Source: Aurelia coerulea (Eukaryota > Cnidaria > Scyphozoa > Semaeostomeae > Ulmaridae). From it: a DNA stretch of 64,000 nt. The stretch covers positions 37,394,663 through 37,458,662 of the forward strand of contig CM076943.1 of the NCBI GenBank assembly GCA_039566865.1. The letters are read 5' to 3'. Below are positions 55,346 to 64,000 of this stretch, in pieces. The translations under genes were made by a program, and so were the position numbers. The notes under the pieces were generated by a model, which did not search any database, was not told the origin of the DNA, and saw only the letters and a list, made by a program, of their open reading frames with translations. Position 1 is the first letter of the stretch; each line of letters begins with the position of its first letter.

Positions 55346-55828
55346 AGCCTTCACGATCCGGAGTGTTGCCTGAATGATGCCAGAGGACCTTGCAATTTAG
55401 ATCAAGGAGGACAATAAACATATTGACAGACTAGGACAACAGCAAGGTACTTGATTTATGTTTAGTTGATATTTGAACTGATTTCAAATAATGTTGACCT
55501 GGAAAGCAGCAAGTTGCAAAGACTATCTCAAAGGATGAGAGATTTCCAGGCCTAAACAAACCATAAATTCTGCACTGCAGCGGGAAACGATATCTTCCTC
55601 TTGTTGTCTAGGCTGAATGCCAATGATTAGACTGTATTCATTCATTTGTTGGTGTAAAAAGATTCTAGAAAAGCGATTTCTTATCATAGTTTCCAAATCT
55701 TTTGCCTGAATTTCAGATTTCTCAAACTAATTCGCTTTACTAAAACCTCAAGAAGCCCTGAAAGTACGAATGAAAACGATACCTATATTCCTGTTACTGT
55801 GCATCCATGCATTGTTTCTGTTCGTTTT
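55346..55828. other. Unassigned sequence before the 1.05-kb array
   Basis: No gene or repeat was recognised. Confidence 0.4.
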
Positions 55829-58800
55829 TATGTTTGAAGAATGAAAACATTATGCAGGGGCTTTTGCTCCAACCGGAAGGAATAGACCTATATAGACATA
55901 TAGACATATAGACATATAGACATATAGATAGGTACATAGGAATCAGGAATGTTGTAACAATGGGCATTATTTGTGCACACAATCGAAACAATCAGCGAAG
56001 CATCTTAGATATTTATAGGCATTGTTAATGTATACAATCAAAACAATTCTGATATATTTGGGCCAACAATGAACTTTGGCAAAGTTGCCAATTCACATTT
56101 CCTCATTAAGGCTAATCACTACTTGCTCCTAACATTAATCCAGTGGCCAACTCATTACAAGGCAATTTTCAAAATTGACCTCTTTGACCTGGCACACTGC
56201 CCTTACTGTTTGAAATCTTCGATATGGATAACTGTTGCCAAGGGAACCAACAAACCCATATAATACTATCAAGAAACAAATGTGGCACTGTTATAGTGGC
56301 AACTCTTGTCAGTATAGGGTAAAACAAATTGTCAATATTGTCGGTCATCCTTTAGTTTTACTCAGAGCAGTAGGAAGCATCTTAAACTTGGAGGGGCACG
56401 GCAATTTAAAGGCACTTTTTTCGTAAGAATGGCATTGTAATATACAACAGAGTTTTGACGGGAAAAATGTGATATATAGAAGAAAATAGTACGAGTGCTG
56501 ATAGATGTCCGATTTCCTTCACAATGAAACAAAGTGAGAAGTAAACATAACCAAATAACGAAGTAAATAATAACAAAATTAAACAACTTTCTGTCCGCAT
56601 TGGTCTTTAAAAGGGGCACATCCTGAGACAAGAAGGGCACCTTTTGGTTTGTTGCAAAAACTTGGGGGCACGTGCCACCAGTGCCTCCGGTTCCCTACGT
56701 CTTTGGACTCTCGCTACATCTAATGTAATAGTTTTGATCCATATCAAGAAATCTGGTCTGCTTCATCAAATGGGCTCGTTATTAGGCTACAGCCATTTCG
56801 ATACAAACTAAATCGTGCATTGCAATTGCAAATAAATATTCTACTACTTTGAGGCAAGCTATGTGCATAATCTCATTCTTCAAACATGGCTAATGGGGGC
56901 CTTTAATTATGTTTGAAGAATGAAAACATTATGCAGGGGCTTTTGCTCCAACCGGAAGGAATAGACCTATATAGACATATAGACATATAGATAGGTACAT
57001 AGGAATCAGGAATGTTGTAACAATGGGCATTATTTGTGCACACAATCGAAACAATCAGCGAAGCATCTGAGATATTTATAGGCATTGTAAATGGAAAGAA
57101 TCAAAACAATTCTGAGATATTTGGGCTAACAATGAAATTTGGCGTAGTTGCCAATTGATATTTCCTCATTAAGACTAATTACTACTTGCTCCCAAAATTA
57201 ATGGAGCTGCCAAATCATTACAAGGCAATCTTCAAAATTTGACCTCTTTGACCTGGCACACTGCCCTTACTGTTTTAAAAATCTTCAATATCGATAACTG
57301 TTAACAATGGAACCTACCAACCCATATAATACTATCAAGAAACAATTGTGGCACTGTTATAGTGGCAACTCTTGTCTGGATAAAGTAAAAAATTTGTCTA
57401 TATTGGCGGCCATCCTTTCGTTTCACTCTGGGCAGTAGGATGCATCTTAAACTTGGAGGGGCACATCATTTCAATGGCACTTTTTTTGTAAGAAGGGTAC
57501 TTTAATATACATCAGATTTTTGGTGCTAAAAATGTGATACATAGAAGAAAATAGTATGAATGCTGATAGATATCAGATTTCCTCCACAATGAAACAGTGA
57601 GAAGTAAATGCAACTAAACCACGAAGTGAATAATAACATAATTAAAGTACTATCTGTCTGCATTGGTCTTTAAAAGGGGCATATCCTGAGACAAAAGGGT
57701 GACCGTTTGGTTTGTTGCCAAATCTTGGGGGCTTGTGGCCCTAGTGCCCCCCGGTTCCCTACGTCTCTGGACTCTTGCTACATCTACTATAAAAGTTCTG
57801 ATGCACATCAAGAAATCTAGTCTGCTTCATCAAATGGGTTCGTTATAAGGCTACAGCCATTTCGATATGAACTAAATCGTGCATTGCAATTGCAAGTAGA
57901 TATTCTATTACTTTGAGGCAAGCTATGTGCATGATCTCATTCTTCAAACATGGCTAATGGGGGCCTTTAATTATGTTTGAAGAATGAAAACATTATGCAG
58001 GGGCTTTTGCTCCAACCGGAAGGAATAGACCTATAAAGACATATAGACATATAGATAGGTACATAGGAATCAGGAATGTTGTAACAATGGGCATTATTTG
58101 TGCACACAATCGAAACAATCAGCGAAGCATCTGAGATATTTATAGGCATTGTAAATGGAAAGAATCAAAACAATTCTGAGATATTTGGGCTAACAATGAA
58201 ATTTGGCGTAGTTGCCAATTGATATTTCCTCATTAAGACTAATTACTACTTGCTCCCAAAATTAATGGAGCTGCCAACTCGTTACAAGGCAATTTTCAAA
58301 ATTTGACCTCTTTGACCTGGCACACTGCCCTTACTGTTTGAAATCCTCGATATGGATAACTGTTGCCAAGGAACCAACAAACCCATATAATACTGTCAAG
58401 AAGCAAGTGTGGGCACTGTTGTAGTGGCAACTCTTGTTAGGATAAAGTGTTTGTCAATATTGTCGGCCATCTTCAGTTGAACTCAGAGCAGTAGGAAGCA
58501 TCTTATTCTTGGAGGGGCACGGCAATTTAAAGGCACTTTTTTCATAAGAAGGGAACTTTAATATACATCTAATTTATGACGGTAAAATGTGATATATAGA
58601 AGAAAATAGTGTGAATGCCGATAGATATCCGATTTCCTTCCCAATGAAACAAACTGAGAAGTAAACATAACTAAATCGTGCGTTAAACAGTTGCAATTGC
58701 AAATGAAAGTTTAGCACTTTATCAAGCAAATTACCAGCATGATCTCATTCTTCAAACATGGCTAATGGGGGCCTTTAATTATGTTTGAAGAATGAAAACA

Positions 58801-61800
58801 TTATGCAGGGGCTTTTGCTCCAACCGGAAGGAATAGACCTATATATATAGACATATAGACATATAGACATATAGACATATAGATAGGTACATAGGAATCA
58901 GGAATGTTGTAACAATGGACATTATTTATGAAGATAATCGAAACAATCAGCGAAGCATTTGAGATATTTATAGGCATTGTTAATGTGTACAATGAAAACA
59001 ATTCAGAGATCTTTTGGGCTAACAATCAAATTTGGCGTAGTTGCCAACTGACATTTCCTCGTTAAGGCTAATTACTTCTTGCTCCTAACATTAATCGAGC
59101 TGCCAACTCGTTACAAGGCAATTTTCAAAATTTGACCTCTTTGACCTGGCACACTGCCCTTACTGTTTGAAATCTTCGATATAGATAGCTGTTGCCAAGG
59201 GAACCAACAAACCCATATAATACTATCAAGAAACAAGTGTGGCACTGTTATAGTGGCAGCTCTTGTCGGGATAAAGTAAACAATTTGCCAATACAATATT
59301 GTCGGCCATCCTTCAGTTTTTATCAAAGCAGTAGGAAGCATCTTAAACTTGGAGGGGCATGGCAATTTAAGGGCACTTTTTTCATGAGAAGGGCATTTTA
59401 ATATACATCATATTTTCGACGGGAAAAATGTTATATATAGGAGAAAATAGTATGAATGCTGGTAGATATACGATTTCCTTCGCAATGAAACAAAATGAGA
59501 AGCAAACATAACCAAATCAAGAAGTAAATAGTAACAGAATTATACTACTTTCTGTCCGCATTAGTCTTTAAAAGGGGCAGATCCTGAGACAAAAATTACA
59601 CCTTTTGGTTTGTTGCAAAATCTTGGGGAGCACGTGCCCCCTGTGTCCCACGAGTTTCTACTATACGTCTCTGGACTCTCGCTACATCTAATGTAATAGA
59701 TCTGATGCATATAACGAAATCTGATCTGCTTCATCAAGTGGGCTCGTTATTAGGCTACATCCATTTCGATATGAACTAAATCATGCATTGCAATTGCAAA
59801 TAGATATTCTATTACTTTGAGGCAAGCCATGTGCATGATCTCATTCTTCAAACATGGCTAATGGGGGCCTTTAATTATGTTTGAAGAATGAAAACATTAT
59901 GCAGGGGCTTTTTCTCCAACCGGAAGGAATAGACCTACCTATATAGAGACATAGGAATCAGGAATGTTGTAACAATAGGCATTATTTATGCACACAATCG
60001 AAACAATCCGCGAAGCATCTGAGATATTTACAGGCATTGTTAATGTATACAATCAAAACAATTCTGAGATATTTGGACTAACAATCAAATTCGGCGTAGT
60101 TGCCAATTGCCAATCGATCTGCCAACTCATTACAAGGCAATCTTCAAAATTTGACCTCCTTGACCTGGCACACTGCCCTTACTGTTTGAAAAATCTTCAG
60201 AAACGAGTATGGCACTGTTATAGTGGCAACTCTTATCAGGTTAAAGTAAAAAATTTGTTAATATTGTCGGCTATGGGGTAGCAGGAAGAATCTTAAACTT
60301 GGAGGGGCACGGCATTTCAATAACACTTTTTTGAAATATACATCTGATTTTTGACGGTAAAAATGTGATGCATAAAAGAAAATAGTATGAATGCTGATAG
60401 ATATCCGATTTCCTTCACAATGAAACAAAGTGAGAAACCCCCGGTTCCCTATGTCTTTGGACTCTAGCTACATCTAATGTTATCGTTCTGATGCATTTCA
60501 TTATGTTTGAAGAATGAAAACATTATGGAGGCGCTTTTGCTCCAGCCGGAAGGAATAGACCTACCTACCTACCTGCCTGTATAGAGACATAGGAATCAGG
60601 AATGTTGTAACAATAGGTATTATTTGTACACACAATCACAAAACAATTCAGAGATATCTTTATGTTTGAAGAATGAAAACATTATGCAGGGGCTTTTGCT
60701 CCAACCGGAAGGAATAGACCTATATAGACATATAGACATATATACATATAGACATATAGGTACATAGGAATCAGGAATGTTGTAACAATGGGAATTATTT
60801 GTGCACACAATCGAAACAATCAGCGAAGCATCTGAGATATTTATAGGCATTCTTACTGTATACAATCAAAACAATTCTGATATATTTGGGCCAACAATGA
60901 ACTTTGGCGAAGTTGCCAATTCACATTTCCTCATTAAGGCTAATCACTACTTGCTCCTAACATTAATCCAGCGGCCAACTCATTACAAGGCAATTTTCAA
61001 AATTTGACCTCTTTGACCTGGCACACTGCCCTTACTGTTTGAAATCCTCGATATGGATAACTGTTGCCAAGGAAACAACAAACCCATATAATACTGTCAA
61101 TAAACAAGTGTGGGCACTGTTATAGTGGCAACTCTTGTTAGGATAAAGTAAATAGTTTGTCAATATTGTCGGCCATCCTTCAGTTGAACTCAGAGCAGTA
61201 GGAAGCATCTTAAACTTGGAGGGGCACGGCAATTTAAAGGCACTTTTTTCGTAAGAAGGGAACTTTAATATACATCTAATTTTTGACGGTAAAATGTGAT
61301 ATATAGAAGAAAATAGTGTGAGTGCCGATAGATATCCGATTTCCTTCACAATGAAACAAAGTGAGAAGTAAACATAACTAAATCGTGCGTTAAACAGTTG
61401 CAATTGCAAATGAATAGTCTGTCATTTTGAGGCAAGCTACGTGCATGATCTCATTCTTCAAACATGGCTAATGGGGGCCTTTAATTATGTTTGAAGAATG
61501 AAAACATTATGCAGGGGCTTTTGCTCCAACCGGAAGGAATACACCTACCTACCTACCTACCTACATAGGTACATAGGAATCAGGAATGTTGTAACAATGG
61601 GCATTATTTATGCACACAATCGAAACAATCAACGAAGCATCTGAGATATTTACAGGCAGTGTTAATGTATACAATCAAAACAATTCCGATATATTTGGGC
61701 CAACAATCAATTTTGGCGAAATTGCCAATTCGAATTTCCTCATTAAGGCTAATTACTGCTTGCTGCCAACTCATTACAAAGCAATCTTCAAACTTTGACC

Positions 61801-63936
61801 TCTTTGACCTGGCACACTGCCCTTACTGTTTGAAATCTTCAATATCAATAACTGTTAGCAAGGGAACCTTACCAACCCATAAAATAGTATCAAGAAACCT
61901 GTTGTAGTGGCAATTCTTGACTGGATAAAGTAAGCAATTTGTAAATATCGTCGGCTATCCTTTAGTTTCACTCAGAGCAGTAGGAAGCATCTTTAACTTG
62001 GAGGGGCACGGCATTTCAGTGGCGCTTTTTTCGTAAGAAGGGCACTTTAATATACACTAGATTTTTTGACGGTAGAAATGTGATATATGGAAGAAAATAG
62101 TGTGAACAATGATAGATATCCGATTTCCTTCAAAATGAAACAAAATGAGAAATATACATAACTAAATCATGAAGTAAATAATAACTAAATGAAACGACTT
62201 TCTGTCCGCATCGGTCTTCAAAAGGGGCATATCCTGAGACAAAAAGGGCACTTTTCGGTTTGTTGCAAAATCTGAGAGAGCACGTTCCCCCAGTGCCCCC
62301 AGTTCCTACATCTCTGGTTTCGCTACATCTAATGTGATAGTTCTGATGCATATCATAAAATCTGGTCTGCTTCATCAAGTGGCCTTTTTATTGGGCTACT
62401 GCCATTTCAATAGAAGCTAAATCGTGCATTAAACAGTTGCAATTGCAAATAAATAGTCTAAAATTTTGAGGCAAGCTACGTGCATGATCTCATTCTTCAA
62501 ACATGGCTAATGGGGGCCTTTAATTATGTTTGAAGAATGAAAACATTATGCAGGGGCTTTTGCTCCAACCGGAAGGAATACACCTACCTACCTACCTACA
62601 TAGGTACATAGGAATCAGGAATGTTGTAACAATGGGCATTATTTATGCACACAATCGAAACAATCAACGAAGCATCTGAGATATTTACAGGCAGTGTTAA
62701 TGTATACAATCAAAACAATTCCGATATATTTGGGCCAACAATCAATTTTGGCGAATTTGCCAATTCGAATTTCCTCATTAAGGCTAATTACTGCTTGCTG
62801 CCAACTCATTACAAAGCAATCTTCAAAATTTGACCTCTTTGACCTGGCACACTGCCCTTACTGTTTGAAATCTTAAATATCAATAACTGTTAGCAAGGAA
62901 CCTACCAACCCATAAAATAGTATCAAGAAACAAGTGTGGCACTGTTGTAGAGGCAATTCTTATCTGGATAAAGTAAACACATTGTCAATATCGTCGGCTA
63001 TCCTTTTGTTTCACTCAGAGCAGTAGGAAGCATCTTAAACTTGGAGGGGCACGGCATTTCAGTGGCACTTTTTTCGTAAGAAGGGCACTTTAATATACAC
63101 CAGATTTTTTGACGGTAGAAATGTGATATATGGAAGAAAATAGTGCGAATGCTGATAGATATCCGATTTCCTTCAAAATGAAACAAAATGAAACAAAATG
63201 AGAAATAAACATAACTACATCATGAAGTAAATAATAACTAAATGAAACGACTTTCTGTCCGCATCGGTCTTCAAAAGGGGCATATCCTGAAACAAAAAGG
63301 GCACTTTTTGGTTTGTTGCAAAATCTGGGAGAGCACGTTCCCCCCCAGTGCCCCCAGTTCCTACATCTCTGGTTTCGCTACATGTAATGTGATAGTTCTG
63401 ATGCTTATCAAAAAATCTGGTCTGCTTCATCAAGGGGCCTTTTTATTGGGCTACTGCCATTTCAATGGAAGCTAAATCGTGCATTAAACAGTTGCAATTG
63501 CAAATAAATATTCTATTATTTTGAGGCAAGCTACGTGCATGATGTTATTCTTCAAACATGGCTAAGGGGGGCCTTTAATTATGTTTGAAGAATGAAAACA
63601 TTATGCAGGGGCTTTTTCTCCAACCGGAAGGAATAGACCTACCTATATAGAGACATAGGAATCAGGAATGTTGTAACAATAGGCATTATTTATGCACACA
63701 ATCGAAACAATCCGCGAAGCATCTGAGATATTTACAGGCATTGTTAATGTGCACAATCAAAACAATTCTGAGATAATTGGGCTAACAATCAAATTTGGTG
63801 TAGTTGCCAATTGATATTTCCTCATTAAGGCTAATTAACTACTTGATCCTAACTTTAATGGAGCTACCAACTCATTACAAGGCAATCTTCAAAATTTGAC
63901 CTCTTTGACCTGGCACACTGCCCTTACTGTTCGAAA
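55829..63936 (+). repeat. Tandem array of about 1.05-kb units with hairpin junctions
   Basis: The phrase ATGTTTGAAGAATGAAAACA followed by TTATGCAGGGGC (with few variants) starts units near 55830, 56911, 57975, 58783, 59878, 60503, 60661, 61488, 62527 and 63583. Full spacings are 1040-1090; units of 627, 157 and about 810-830 bases are internally deleted. Most units end TCATTCTTCAAACAT, the inverse of the start, separated from the next unit by a 21-base spacer (GGCTAATGGGGGCC then TTTAATT). A microsatellite inside each unit is either (ATAGACAT)n or (CTAC)n. Short open frames repeated in the units are not genes. Confidence 0.93.
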
Positions 63937-63937
63937 C

Positions 63938-63985
63938 ATAAGATCCTTTTGGATGATTACAAAGTCCGTCCTGAGCTAAGCAAGC
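63938..63985 (-). repeat. Inverted copy of a repeat found at 1731-1780
   Basis: ATAAGATCC, GGATGATTACAAAGTC and CTGAGCTAAG appear here in inverse order and complement to 1731-1780, with a few mismatches. It marks where the 1.05-kb array ends. Confidence 0.7.
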
Positions 63986-64000
63986 ATAAGAAAATCTGAA

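Noticed and set aside
55121..55421. Repetitive proteins of the HLAYLWLTFGLPLAH type
   Set aside because: Present in three frames and in both arms of the foldback element; they are translations of 22-bp tandem units.

Overview
The window is animal nuclear DNA: AT-rich, spliced genes with GT-AG introns, and dense layers of transposable elements. The Crypton-like recombinase with an N-terminal zinc finger and C-terminal Myb/SANT domain, the DIRS element, several CR1/L2-like LINEs and a Penelope-like fragment together suggest an invertebrate, most likely a cnidarian. That placement is inference, not proof.

Almost everything here appears to lie inside one host gene on the + strand. I recognise eleven exons (2021-2094, 2423-2542, 3057-3112, 27505-27559, 30930-30994, 31272-31332, 31804-31885, 34973-35061, 39781-39842, 44302-44382, 52533-52638). 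They join in compatible phases, except for one exon I could not place after S4, and encode voltage-sensor helices S2, S3 and S4, the linker, the PTEN-like phosphatase domain with the complete P-loop HCKGGKGRTGT, and the start of the C2 region of a voltage-sensing phosphatase (VSP/TPTE family). S1 lies upstream and most of C2 was not found. The gene exceeds 50 kb because its introns are filled with mobile DNA.

Layout. 1-3100: repeats and the S2-S4 exons. 3995-6655: a 2.66-kb giant hairpin transposon with CACAGTG termini and 5-bp target duplications (Transib/RAG-like). 7205-21597: a 14-kb block bounded by 344-bp direct repeats. It contains a Crypton-type tyrosine recombinase gene broken by one frameshift, an inverted pair of 118/170-bp satellite arrays, a structurally complete DIRS retrotransposon inserted into that satellite, an uninterrupted CRESS-virus-like Rep ORF whose endonuclease motifs are eroded, and a 98-bp satellite array. 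21-27.5 kb: tandem repeats, a dead gag and a MITE. 27.5-45 kb: VSP exons interleaved with foldback elements, two of which have a TA-flanked MITE nested in one arm. 44.6-53.9 kb: four LINE copies in various states, one nearly intact. 54305-55336: a foldback element with 9-bp target duplications. 55829-63936: an array of about ten roughly 1.05-kb units whose junctions form 15-bp perfect hairpins.

The element proteins serve element mobility and the VSP exons encode the only host gene I can support. No tRNA, rRNA or CRISPR was seen. Coordinates of hairpin arms and LINE ends are hand-read and approximate to about 10-20 bases; splice sites and target duplications were read base by base.
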